Shown: positions 42,804 to 53,639 of the stretch, piece by piece
Numbering within the stretch: the first letter of the stretch is position 1
Layout: each line of letters begins with the position of its first letter
Source: Orobanche coerulescens
Taxonomy: Eukaryota; Streptophyta; Magnoliopsida; Lamiales; Orobanchaceae
Reading direction: 5' to 3'
DNA: 64,000 nt
NCBI GenBank assembly: GCA_033398695.1
Contig: CM065803.1
Span: 43,081,501-43,145,500 of the forward strand
Translations under genes and position numbers: made by a program
Notes under the pieces: generated by a model
The model's database searches: none
Told to the model about the DNA's origin: nothing
What the model saw: only the letters and a program-made list of their open reading frames with translations

Positions 42804-44538
42804 GTGCTCCAAAACTTGTAGAGATTATCCTCCTCAAGTCTTGTTGAATATTTTCGATCTCTACTTGAATCCTTCATCCAAATCAAGGTATTGTGGCTTG
42901 AACCCTTGTTTTTGTAGATTTGGGGATTTTCCTTTTTGATTTCGATTCCAATCCGTTTTTGATCAATTAGTTGTTGTATAAACGTTGTTTTGAACTTGTT
43001 CTACGGATTGGATACTCGTATCTTTGGTTCGTTCGACCCGAGAGGTGATTTCTTTGTTCTTGAAGGGTCTTGAACATTTAATGTTCGATTAAATGTTCGA
43101 ATGAGTTCCCTTTGATAGTTTGTTGGGATTTCCGTTGTTTTTGGCCTTGATTCTCGTCGTAATCATGTTTTATTATTCCCTACGGAGGATTATAGGTGCT
43201 CGATGATTCCGATGTTGAATTCCGTTGGTGTTGATGAAACATATGGTGTTTTCCCGTAGTAATTTCGGTGCTATCACATTCTAGATAGTGTTCGGGAATT
43301 TGAGGGCTACCCGGCCGTATCCGTTCACTTTTCCATTTCTCGTGATATCAAGGGAAGTACCTTGCCCATACTTTTCTTATTTTGTGGATATGATTAATCT
43401 TGTTTGTATTCTTAGTTTCCCTACGGATTCATGGTATATTTCGTGATTTTTACGGAATCGAGAGGGTTTGGTTGTGGTCCGCCCTCGTTGTTGTTTATAT
43501 ACGAATATACATGAATCGTAGGCGGGTTTTCGGGTGTATTCCAATTCCGTATTTATTTAGAAATGGTTGTGATTGTATTCTTCGAATCGTTAGGTTCGGT
43601 TTCATTGGTTCCTAGCGTTCGTCGGTGACTTTCCTTTCCGTTCGTTGCGTCGTCAATAATTCAAGGCAAGTATTTTTGGAAACCTTTAAGCTTAACATGA
43701 AATGGTGATGTATATTACTTGTGTGTAACTCACCTTGTGTTGGCCGACGGGTCAAGGAGGGAAATCTATCTTTGCCCTGGATTTCACGAGTTTCGTACCG
43801 CTAGCCAACTCGTTAGGGTCCTTGTGAGGCCCCGAGTGAGAATGTATGCTGCCGCCCTGTTCTCACGGCATAGCGTGTGCGTAATTTTGTTTTTCTGTAA
43901 TTGTAGCCAACTCGGTAGGGTCCCTATAAGGCCTCGAGTGAGAATGTATGTTGCCGCCCTGTTCTCAAGGCAAATTGTTTGACTGTTTGTTTCCGGAAAA
44001 GACATGTCTGGTTTTGGTTTTTGAAATGATATTGGTGCATGTACTATGCAATGTGTAAGCGATTGGTTTGCCTTGAATACTTGTACTAGCGTAATTGCTA
44101 ACCCCTTTGGGGACCCGTTGTCGGGGAAATTCTTGTTATGGATTTCAGGTTATGTTCATCCAGACGAGCGGGCGCTGGGATGGTATGAGGATGTCGGCCA
44201 AGGTTGTTGACATGTGCAATTTGAGTCTTGTTATTTCCTACTGTCTCTTTTGATATGGATGTTTCCAAATTGTAAACTTATAGATTGTACTCGCGAGTAC
44301 TTAGGCTTTTCCTTTCGAATTGTGTTTGGACTTCGTTGGAGTACCGTATTTGTCGGTTGATGTTTATTATGCCGGTTGTACCGGACGTGTTGTTTTATGT
44401 TCTTGTTGTTAACAATTGTTTCCTTGCTAACCGAGATGGTTAGTCGAGGGGTGTTTTCTTGTGTTAGCCTGGTGGGTCCCATGTAGGGGTCCACGGCGCT
44501 GTAATACACCTCGAATATCTTGGGGGTGTTACAGATAA

Positions 44539-46630
44539 AACCAACGGCCTATCATCGATTCAATCGTTTCTTTATGTTCGATCCCGGTGGTGCATGGTGG
44601 CGGTTTTGTTGGATTCTCAAGACCAGTAGCTACGGTTATGTAGCATAGGTCAACATGTCATATTCACCTATACCTATCATCATTCAAATGCTTAGTTACG
44701 AGTGTAACAATGTGCATTTTGTTAACTGAATTTTGTTAACAATGAAAAACCTTTATCGTCCACATGTTCATGTGCCAAAGTGCGTCACCACAACGCATTA
44801 TGACGGGTTATAAATGATGAATATGACATGCGCTTTCACTCATAGTCCGCTTAAAATATACCTTGGCAGACGATCTCGTAAGTCACTTTGATGAGCCAGT
44901 CTTCCCGTCGTTAGGGGGAGATGCGAACGATCATGTTTGAGTAGAACGACTTGGAATTGTCGTAGTTTGTCCCTACTGTGCCTCACCAAGTTCCCTAAAG
45001 TGATGAGATTAAATACATGCTGCAAACATGTCTGCAAGGATTGTGTCCGGTTATGGACGTTCGTCACCTATAAATGGTGATATGGTAACACCACAAATTG
45101 TGGTAGATGGTGCTACTAGGCCGTGGATCTCATCGAGTATTGGGATGCCACTTGGTTCGATAAATACTCTCGCTAATAATTTATGCGAGTTTGGTACATG
45201 AAACTTGATCATATGATCAAATGAACTCATCCGTCTCATGTGATTCTGGATTATAGTCATCATTGGGGGACGCCTCGATGAATGCCAATCCATAAAGAGT
45301 ACTCTTTGAATAAAGCCGGTACATGAGGACGTGGAATGTGAGTTTAATTGAACCATACTTCGTTGAAAATCTACAACGTTGTAGCCTTGGCCTAAAATGG
45401 AAACATATGCGACTCTAGTATAAACAAAGTGATAGCCCTTTGTTGAAGTGGTACCGACACTCCAAAGATAAGATCTATCCGTATACTTTGTCAAAGCGAG
45501 TGAGAGAAGGAGTTAAACTCACCTCATGGCGCGAGGTTTCTCATGAACGCACTGGAATCGACTACGATGACACGAAACTTAGTTGTGCTATCGTAATGGA
45601 TGTTATAGCATCCACTATCTTTTCAGTTAGATAGTTTCCCAAAAACTGACGTGCAACATGTGGTTAAATCTTATCTTAGTGGGGAACTAAGTTAAGTGAT
45701 AGAAAGGATCTCGTGGTGGATCAGACTCAAATCAAGTGCCTCCGACCACGGAGCGCGTCGACAAGTGATTATGGGGAACGCATACTAAGTATATACTTGA
45801 TTTGGAAGAGATATGAAGCTTTTGCGTGTAAAACTAAGGGTTTATAGTGATGTACTCTTGTGAGACTAAGAGATTCCGCTAAATCCAAAGTTAAGAATGA
45901 AAGGTTCTTGGGGACACTTGATGATGCGTATTCATCAATCGGTTTAAGGCAATCTAAGGGACAGTTTCCCTAAGAGACGATAAAGTAATGCCTATATGAT
46001 TCCCAATGATTAGTCGAAGTCATCATAAGACTTGGCTCACTTAAGTGATGATGCAGTCTTAAGAGAAAAGTACGGTATTATGTACTCATGTTTGACTCGA
46101 TGTACTCATTCGTAATAATCCGGTAAAGCCACTGTGATGATGGCCTAGGATGCGCTCACGCAATGTCTGTGATTGACAAGAAGCTTGAAGCTCGCTCTAT
46201 CTCGATAAAAAGGACACTTGAAAACTGATACCCGAATTTGCCCAGAATGTGTTGGTCTATCTCCCATATGACCTACAGGGCAGCTCACTTGATGGAAAAT
46301 GGTGAAATTGGTGCCATTGGAAAGGTTTGTGTCTACTTTCCAAGGAAATCAACCATTTGATCACATCCATCATGTTGAGTGACATATGACTATTGTTGCA
46401 AAGTAGGACAAGATATGTCCGGTAATTTGCTGAGTCAACTTCGATAGAGCTTTGTGATCTGCTCAGGTCGATCTAGGTTACATACTGTATGTGAATGAAA
46501 AGCTATGGGTGTCTAGTTTTCATAAGTTCTTACAGTTTCGTTGATGCCTATTGAATCGAAAAAGTTATGACTGATTTGGTGCATGGAGGTCAAGACTTTA
46601 GAAAAATTGATAAGTCTTTAGCGACTCTGC
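44539..46630 (+). pseudogene. Copia-3 internal region continued: integrase C-terminus and RT traces
   Basis: After the solo LTR, 44830-45010 parallels 27010-27170 of the other copia remnant (LGRRS...SHFDEP and FPSLGGDA pieces). At 45500-45640 GIDYDDTKLSCAIVMDV resembles the copia RT motif that follows KARLVAQG. RT catalytic motifs are absent. Many short frames and stops; non-functional. The link to the 25801-30060 remnant shows that both belong to the same copia lineage. Confidence 0.6.
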
Positions 46631-46654
46631 ACTTTGGATGTGTCGCGCTCTTTT

Positions 46655-46995
46655 TGTCCTTAAACCAAGGTTTGTTTTTCCCACTGGATTTTCACTTGGT
46701 AAGGTTTTTAATGAGGCGACTTATGAGAACATCCATACAATGATGCGTTGTACTTCTGTTCAACTTAGACCAAGAGGTATTTTTCCCACTGGGTTTTTCC
46801 TTGGTATAGTTGTGAGGGCAACTTGGCATCTGACTCCTATGAGTGAGTCATTATGTATACATCAGGGGGAGTATACATGACATGTTATGTTGGTGCGTTG
46901 CAATCTTTTCCTCATCAAGCCTTTATTTTTCCCATGGGGTTTTGTTTTGGCTTGGAATAGGTTTTTACGAAGGCAACATCTTATGCACCATTGTT
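46655..46995 (+). repeat. Three repeated 3' untranslated modules of Copia-3
   Basis: TTTTTCCCACTGG(A/G)TTTT...TTGGTA(A)GGTTTT(T)AATGAGGC(G/A)AC-type units start near 46674, 46786 and 46926. The middle one is followed by CATCAGGGGGAGTATACATG, an extra PPT-like tract. The same module occurs once at 29985. Confidence 0.8.
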
Positions 46996-47011
46996 GTATT
47001 AGTGCTCGACA

Positions 47012-47020
47012 CAGGGGGAG
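47012..47020 (+). other. Copia-3 polypurine tract
   Basis: CAGGGGGAG immediately before the 3' LTR; a second tract CAGGGGGAG lies upstream at about 46863. Confidence 0.85.
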
Positions 47021-47257
47021 TGTTCCGGGAATTATTATTCCCGTAATGTGTCTTACCTAATACTGATTGTAAATACATAGATGGAAGGTTCTAGATCCTT
47101 CTAGAGTTAGTAGGGTCCTATTAGATGTCTTACCTTATCTAGGAATCCTATGTATGGAAGGACTTTCATTGTAATGCCTATATAAAGACCCCTCTATCAA
47201 TGTTATGAATACAATTGATTGACTCTATTTACGGTCTTTTTACTTTCTCTTAAAACA
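47021..47257 (+). repeat. Copia-3 3' LTR
   Basis: 237 bp, TATA box TATATAAAG at 47179, starts with the CGGGAAT...ATTCCCG hairpin, ends AAAACA, then ATATT. It could fire a transcript toward the ML gene. Confidence 0.95.
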
Positions 47258-47554
47258 ATATTAAATATATCAATATTCAATCATTTATTACATAACCTAA
47301 CCCATACAAAGCTTAACGAACACCCATAATATGGTTTGACCGTTTGAGCTACTTGTGCCAAGATCATGGATCTGGGTGCTGCTGATAACGGATCCTAATT
47401 GCTTATTGGATCCGGATTCATTTAGAACCCGAGTCGGTTAGCTCAGGAAAAGAATCTTCTCCAAGTGACTTGGTTGTTTTCATTATTTACAAATCTAAAT
47501 CCATCAGTTGTCTGCTCTGTAGTCCACTTGATTGTTTGCTTCATCGATCGCTCG

Positions 47555-47567
47555 CATATATATAATT
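47555..47567 (+). promoter_or_regulatory. Candidate TATA region of the ML-domain gene
   Basis: CATATATATAATT lies 55-67 bp before the ATG at 47622, consistent with a short 5' leader. Confidence 0.5.
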
Positions 47568-47621
47568 TACATCATAAACTTCGATTTTTACATAGAACTT
47601 CGGTATATCTGAGCTGTAAAA

Positions 47622-50052
47622 ATGGCGCAGATGAAGGTTTTCGGTGGTCTCCTCTTCGCCTTGTGTCTGCTAGTACCTTTGGTTTCTGCCAAGCCCACCG
47701 ACGTTCACTATTGCAGTATGTTAATTTTCTATGTGGATTTTAAATTTCTCCGTTCTTTTGAGTATTTTAGATTTCCTGATTCCAATTTCCTTTTCGTTCT
47801 CGGTTGGCGTATCTTTGTGCTATTATTTTGCCTTTTTTTTTTTTGGATTTTCCTGTGGATTGGAGTAGTTGATCGGTACTGTGACTGTTTGTAAGATCCT
47901 CATTGCATCCCATGTGTATTGATTCAGTTCTTTCATGTTTGGATGCGCTAGAATGATAGTCAACTTTCTGAATCCAAAAACGTTTTAACGGTGGTAGATT
48001 TAGTAAATTGTTATATGAATATTTGCTGAAGAAAGAAGTTTTTATTTTTATTTTTCTGAAGATTACTTATTCGTTGAGCCCATTTGAACTATATATGTAA
48101 CTGGTGTTAAGAGTATTAGTTAATTCTATGACCATATAAAAAAGGTAAGAAGGAAAACGCTCGTTCTTAAATTAAAATGAGAACAATTTCATTTGGTTGA
48201 AGGTTAATATGATTGCCGTTTCGTCACGTATCGATGCTTCATGTTTGTACTTGGTAAATGCTTAGTACAAAGTTCAGCTGTTTCTGTCCGACTGTCCGTT
48301 GCTTTGTTTTCCTTGATGCTTAACCATGTTTTTTAGTTTCAAAATCGAAGCAAGTTTTTGGACGAAGTTGTATCATTTGACGAAATCTTTTTGTGAAAGC
48401 ATATTATTCAGTTGTGCTCATTAGTTTTTGTGTTGTGATTTTGCTGAGTCTTTTTTCTTTTCTCAAATTATTGCAGATAAGAAGGCTGACTATGCTGTCA
48501 AGGTCAGTGGACTGGATATAGATCCATATCCAATTTCCAAAGGCAAAAATACCACGTTTCAAATCACGGCATCCACAAGTAATTGCTATACCCACGTGTA
48601 CTATTTTAGGCTGGTGTATATCCTATGATTCATATTGTTTCCTAGGCACGGTAGATAGCATTACTATGACTCAACCATTGCCTCCGAAATGTGATCCTGT
48701 TGACTGATGGATATTTCTACCTGAGGCAGCAATATTTATTTTTCCCCCTTATCGTCTCTTACTCTCTTATGCATAGACTTAATACTTAATCATTGGTGAT
48801 TCACACAAAAACAGGTGGAAACTTGGATGGGCAATACTGTAAATACTGAGACTTTTTGGGATGATGTAGGTGGATTCTTTTTTCTTTGCCCCTTTTTCTC
48901 ACAGATTTGTTGGGCTGAGTTAAGGGTGCCCAAATTTTAGTAGAAAGAGCTAGTTTTTTGGATGCATTCAGGTGCAGATGACGGCTAATAATGGTTCTAT
49001 ATCTATTTAGTGATATTCAATGTTGTGAGCATCTACTAAAATCTGTCGTACTCGAAGAACCGGTAGATTTCTTGACCATTCATCTCCCATGTTTCTGCAT
49101 AATTTTTCTTCTTTACTTTCCTTTTTTAGCAAGTTTTTCACTGTCAAGGATATATGTAGGTACATTGTATTTCCGACTTTGAGATGCAATGAATGGTGCT
49201 TTGATCTCACCATTACTCTTCCATAATTTGCATGATGAAAATTTCAAGATAAAATTGTAGTTTTATTGAATTCTAATAATTGAAGCTACTTTGCAGAATT
49301 ATTGACTTTACATTTTTGGGGAATGAAGTTTATACGATACCTGTGTAGTAGTAGCCAGTAGGTATATATATTTCGCAATGGAGGAAGCTTGTCGATGTCT
49401 GGTGGCATTGGATTTTGTTCCCATTTTGGGAATTTGTGCTTCATTTAATATATTTGTCTTATATTGATGGTACATCTTGATAGGAGCCCCACGCACTTAT
49501 CATTATCAAGCTTGGTTGTGAAAATGACTGGTTTTATGAGACTTATCCCCTTGTATTTTGATACCAGATGAAGCAATATCTGGTGGGAAACTGAAAATTG
49601 ATGTTTCGTACTTTGGATTCCACATCCACAGTGAAGATCATGATCTTTGTCAAGAGACTTTGTGCCCTGTTTCTGTTGGTGATTTTAATGTCACTCACGC
49701 ACAAGAATTACCTGGGTACACACCATGGGTGAGTCATTTACCATGATTTTTTTTTTTTAACAATTTTCATGTGCCTCTCGACTTCAGTTAGACATTTGGT
49801 TGTATATTATATATATATATATATATATAAATGGCACAGTGTTCCATAGATTAGCCAATTTGTGGAATACCTATTACCTATGAGTAAACATAGTTCTTTT
49901 CCTTCTTGGCACACCAAATTGACATCTTGCATGTTCAGGGCTCGTACACGCTGGAAATGACGATGGTGGATGCGAATGGCAAGCGATTGACATGCATTAC
50001 TTTTAGCTTCAGCATTGGTTTTGTAGCTGAAGAGAACTTGGCTGATATATAA
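47622..50052 (+). CDS. ML-domain (MD-2-related lipid-recognition) secreted protein, four exons
   Basis: Exons 47622-47715, 48477-48578, 49568-49728 and 49939-50052 join in frame with GT-AG introns to give 471 nt, 156 residues, close to the usual length of plant ML-domain (phosphatidylglycerol/phosphatidylinositol transfer-like) proteins. Residues 1-23 form a signal peptide (hydrophobic run GLLFALCLLVPLVSA). The mature part carries the beta-rich ML fold, with blocks such as KVSGLDIDPYPISKGK, ISGGKLKIDVSYFGF and DLCQETLCPVSVGDF. It ends near GYTPW, GSYTLEMTMVDANG and LTCITFSFSIGF. Its Cys residues (HYC, DLC, TLC, LTC) fit the family disulphides. ML proteins bind single lipids in a cavity, in the secretory pathway or vacuole. 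The frame is intact with no lesions. The nearest neighbours are a copia LTR 360 bp upstream and a convergent ORF 398 bp downstream. Intron 3 contains a (TA)n run at 49808-49830. Confidence 0.9.
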
Positions 50053-50449
50053 AACTGGAAGGATTTGTCTACCGTTTGCCCGACATTCCTCACTTTTTCA
50101 ATGTTGTATATACCCCTTTGTTATAAGATGTTCTCCTATGGTGTTCTGTATGTTTTACGATCGACTATATGATGAAGACTTGAACTGACTTGATAATCAT
50201 GTGGTGGTGATTGTTTTGCGTTACTTGTTCTTTGGGAGATTTCAATAATATAGACACTTTTTAGAGCGACTCAACATCTTCAATAAACATAACAGATAGA
50301 AATTGCAACTATTATTCATCAATTATTAAAGCAACCAGCTGCTGCATAGCTAAATAAATTGAACAGCAAAAAGATTACATATACGACTTCAATGAAAAAG
50401 CACAGAATCTGAATACACTAAAATTTACTGTGGATCTAAATCTAAATTA

Positions 50450-50947
50450 TTAGGAGTAATCGGCATCTGTAAGCACACGGTTTTGTTGCATGGAGACGCT
50501 GAAGTAAAGATCCAGCATGTTGTGCTCGGTGGGCTTCGACTTAATAATATCCAAAGCTTTGCCAATTGCGTAGTCGATCAAATCTCGAAGCTTCTCATCA
50601 TGATCCGCCATAGAATCAGGCAGCAGTATCCGTCCGAGCACTCGGCCAATGGCTTCGCGTGTTTGGTTGTAGAATAAGAACTCCATGAGGGTTCGTCGGA
50701 CCACGTTCTTGATCGAGGGTTGAAATCTCGACTGTCTCACCAACTTGATCAAGTCATTATGATGATGATGATCATCATCATCGTGTTGAACTACCCATTC
50801 CGACAAGTTGAATTTGCAGATGAAATGGAAGTTGATGTCAAGCTGAGGCAACATAGTCGGGCGCATGTCGTCGCCACGACTGCCGAATCTTGTTTTCACT
50901 AACTTGATCGACAAGCTTTGTTCCCATTGGTAATCATACTTCATCAT
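50450..50947 (-). CDS. Orphan single-exon protein, 165 aa
   Basis: One uninterrupted frame from ATG at 50947 to a stop at 50450. I do not recognise the family. The protein has a His/Asp-rich low-complexity stretch (HDDDDHHHHND, about residues 55-65) between two mixed alpha-helical parts. The second half is amphipathic (RRTLMEFLFYNQTREAIGRV, then LRDLIDYAIGKALDIIKSKP). There is no signal peptide or membrane segment. A purine-rich leader and a TATA-like CTATAAAATC on the minus strand at 51091-51100 lie upstream, about 150 bp from the ATG. It is convergent with the ML gene. Codon-like composition, length and an upstream promoter-like sequence favour a real gene. The alternative is a chance or degenerate frame. 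Confidence 0.55.
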   Translation of the reverse strand: MMKYDYQWEQSLSIKLVKTRFGSRGDDMRPTMLPQLDINFHFICKFNLSEWVVQHDDDDHHHHNDLIKLVRQSRFQPSIKNVVRRTLMEFLFYNQTREAIGRVLGRILLPDSMADHDEKLRDLIDYAIGKALDIIKSKPTEHNMLDLYFSVSMQQNRVLTDADYS

Positions 50948-51090
50948 GTTTTGTTTTTCTTCTTCCAGAAATTAATGAATATGTAAAAATATATGATAAA
51001 GGGCCCTTCTCTTCTTTTCTCTTCTCCTCTTTAATTTGCGTAGGGTTAAATAATGAGAGAAATATTGATTATTATCAGGAAACAATCTGG

Positions 51091-51100
51091 ATTTTATAGA
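51091..51100 (-). promoter_or_regulatory. Candidate TATA box for the 50450-50947 gene
   Basis: The minus strand reads TCTATAAAAT, about 145-150 bp upstream of the ATG. Confidence 0.4.
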
Positions 51101-51328
51101 CATTAGGATTCAGAATTTCCATCTGATCCCAAAAACTTGTTTCCAAAACTAAAATATATGATGCGGAAAACTCGCTGCACTTCTAAAGTTCGCTAATACA
51201 CGTGCCGCGCAAGATTCATGCGCTGTCCTTTTCCCTTTGTTTTGCATTACGAGTGATATATAGTAATTAATTTAATATTTCCCCCGTTTTGTATTCTTTG
51301 TTATCTTAAATTTTTTTTAGATTGAAGT

Positions 51329-51885
51329 CAGGGGCGGATCCTGGGTGGGTTTAGAATTAAATATTTGACATATTAAATTTCACACAATATTTTTAAACAA
51401 AATAACAAAAATTATAAAATTCCAAGAAATTATAAAAGAAAAGAAAAATCTAACTTAAAAATGTTATTCTAAACTCATCATAATTAATCCAATAAAACAA
51501 AATATAAAAAAAAATTATGAAAAACTCATCTACAAATAACAATTTAATCTCATATTAAGACTAATTTAAGTCTATAAAAATATTAATAATTCGTACCAAC
51601 TTGACAATATAAATTAAAATAATTATACGAAATCCTAGAATAAATTATTATAAACAGCCAATTATATAACAATGTAACAAAAATAGAATGAAATTTTCAT
51701 TTTATAATAATAAGCCCACTTAAAATTAGATAAATTTGAGAATACTTATTGAATTTGATGATAATTTCTATTTTTTGTGGTGGGCTCATAATTAATTTGA
51801 GCTCATTTTGAGCTATATATAAGGATTTATTATGGGGTTGCACCGGGCTGGAGCCCAGTGCAGGATGTACATAGATCCATCACTG
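51329..51885. mobile_element. hAT-type MITE (557 bp)
   Basis: Perfect 8-bp target duplication ATTGAAGT (51321-51328 and 51886-51893). Ends CAGGGGCGGATC and, reversed, CAGTGATGGATC form imperfect terminal inverted repeats starting CAG. AT-rich interior with no coding. The 8-bp duplication and CAG ends are diagnostic of hAT. Confidence 0.88.
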
Positions 51886-51893
51886 ATTGAAGT

Positions 51894-52366
51894 TTAATCA
51901 CGTCGATCAAAAAAAGTTTAACCATGTTTTTTCTCTCAAAATATAATGAGAAAAAAATATTAAAAAATGTTAAAAACATTAATACAAATATAGCAGTAAA
52001 ATTTCATATATTTATGATTTTTTTTACGAGTTAATATGGTTAAAATTCAATTTGAAAAAGCGAAAATATTATGAGCCCGATTATGTGATGCAACAAAGCA
52101 ATACACCACAAAACATAGATGGGATGAATCGATCGGATGACTTATATCATGTACTCACCTTTTCCTTTTTTTTTTTTAACTCATTTATTATTTATATATT
52201 TGTAATGGAGCCTTAATATCATGCACCAAGATCCTTAATATAAATTATCCTAAATTTACTCAGCCTTGGATTTTGTAAACATTTTAAAAATTAAACAAAA
52301 TAATGACTCCAATTTCACACGCTATAATTTAAATGGATAAGAAATTTTTAAGAGTTGCATTTGAAG
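51894..52366. other. Intergenic AT-rich spacer
   Basis: No gene or repeat recognised beyond A/T runs. Confidence 0.5.
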
Positions 52367-52374
52367 ACCATAAA

Positions 52375-52864
52375 CAGGGCCGGTCCTGAGATTTCGGATG
52401 CCCATGGCGAAAGGCAATACCTTTTTATTACGCAAATGTAATTTTTGAAATGGATTTGGAACCTAGTCAAGCTAGCCAGCTCATCCCCACGCCGGATCTT
52501 TATTAAATAAAATAAAAACGATACAACAGGGGACATAAACCAAAACCCCGTATAATAAAACGTAAAATACATGACCTAAAATGATGCCTTCGTGCATTTT
52601 TAGAAGCAGGAGATTACCGATTTGATGATTTCGTGAACGGTGATTTCAGAATCGTGATGGATTGATGGGCTGGTGGCTTTTGGTACGCACGATGCAGCAT
52701 ACTAGGCTTAGGAAATGGTCAAAAAAAAAATGCATCGGCTAAAATGAATTATGAACCTAGTAATAATACCGGAAGACTTGAAAAAAATTAATGCCCTTAT
52801 GGGCCCTGCAGCCCCTGCTGCCCATGGCCAAAGCCATCACAACCATGGGCCAGGGCCGGGCCTG
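52375..52864. mobile_element. hAT-type MITE (490 bp)
   Basis: 8-bp target duplication ACCATAAA at 52367-52374 and 52865-52872. Ends CAGGGCCGGTCCTGAG and, reversed, CAGGCCCGGCCCTGGCC. The GGGCCGG(T/G)CCTGA tips are a familiar plant hAT MITE signature. No coding capacity. It is a different family from 51329-51885. Confidence 0.9.
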
Positions 52865-52872
52865 ACCATAAA

Positions 52873-53639
52873 CCACTCAATGCGACTATATAATTGGACG
52901 AGACTTGTGATTATGAAGAGTACTAGCACGTTGTGTGATGTGGTAAGTCTCCTAAAGTTGTCATATGTATATATAAAATATGTGTATGACGAGTATGTGT
53001 TGCGCGTCAAATTGTGCTAGTGTCGCGTGTATGTGTTGTGTGATCTATGTTGAGCAAATCTGACATGCTACTAGCATTGGTGATGCTTAGCAAGCACATG
53101 CTCGATGTAAGATTCTCACAGGGATTAATGCTGATGATAAAGTCTTGATTACACGAATGATACTAACATCGTTTAATCATCAAATAACATTCAAATTTCA
53201 CAGAAGAAATTTTCTCGTATGGTTTCTTATGCCATGAATACAAATAAAAGTTAAGGACAATCTCTCTGGCACTTCGGTCTATATCTCAAGAACGCGGTTT
53301 CAATCATCTATATGTGGCTATTTTCCGAGTAATTAATAAAAAATAAGTTGAAAATAGTGGTTTGCAGCAATGATAGTTTAATTGCAACCAAACTAAAAGT
53401 GTTCTCTATAAAAAAATATTTAACAATATATTCTTATGGATAACTACTATTTCAACCGTGCATTGTACCACCTGTGATATTTCATACAATATACTCTCTT
53501 CTTCCAAAAGTGGTTGTTAGATTTTGAATTTGATGTGCTTTTACTTGCTTTGCTATTTGATAAAACGAGTGGGAGATTTTAACTAAAACATGACATAGTT
53601 TTAGGAATTTAATGCAACTCCCACAAAGGCTAATATTAA
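52873..53639. other. Intergenic spacer
   Basis: Nothing gene-like; TATG/TGTG-rich at 52950-53050. Confidence 0.5.

Larger units (their letters stand above)
42197..44533 (+). repeat. Gypsy solo LTR (Tekay-like) inside Copia-3
   Basis: 2337 bp, TGTAATATCCGCAATTTCG...GGGGTGTTACA with a GATAA target duplication and no internal region. The first 170 bases closely match the LARD-like LTR start. It shares the AAGTACCTTGCCCATACTTT block (43355) and the end block CCTGGTGGGTCCCATG...GGTCCACGGCG. Its upstream motif differs: four TGTGCCGCGGCACA-type palindromes instead of TAGCGCACGCTA. A duplicated block (CCAACTCG(T/G)TAGGGTCC, 43805 and 43908) parallels the duplication in the LARD-like LTR. Confidence 0.92.
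37790..47257 (+). mobile_element. Copia-3: decayed Ty1/copia element with 237-bp LTRs
   Basis: The two 237-bp LTRs (TGTTCCGGGAATTATTATTC... to ...AAACA) are almost identical and are flanked by ATATT. The internal region is about 9 kb, of which 2.3 kb is a gypsy solo LTR (42197-44533). Coding parts are heavily decayed although the LTRs are nearly identical. The copy may therefore have been non-autonomous when it inserted. The right end lies about 360 bp upstream of the ATG of the ML-domain gene. Confidence 0.9.

Noticed and set aside
42468..42847. Frames across the CCGCGGCAC cluster and 21-bp repeats
   Set aside because: Inside a solo LTR; the open frame follows the tandem repeats, and no protein family is visible.
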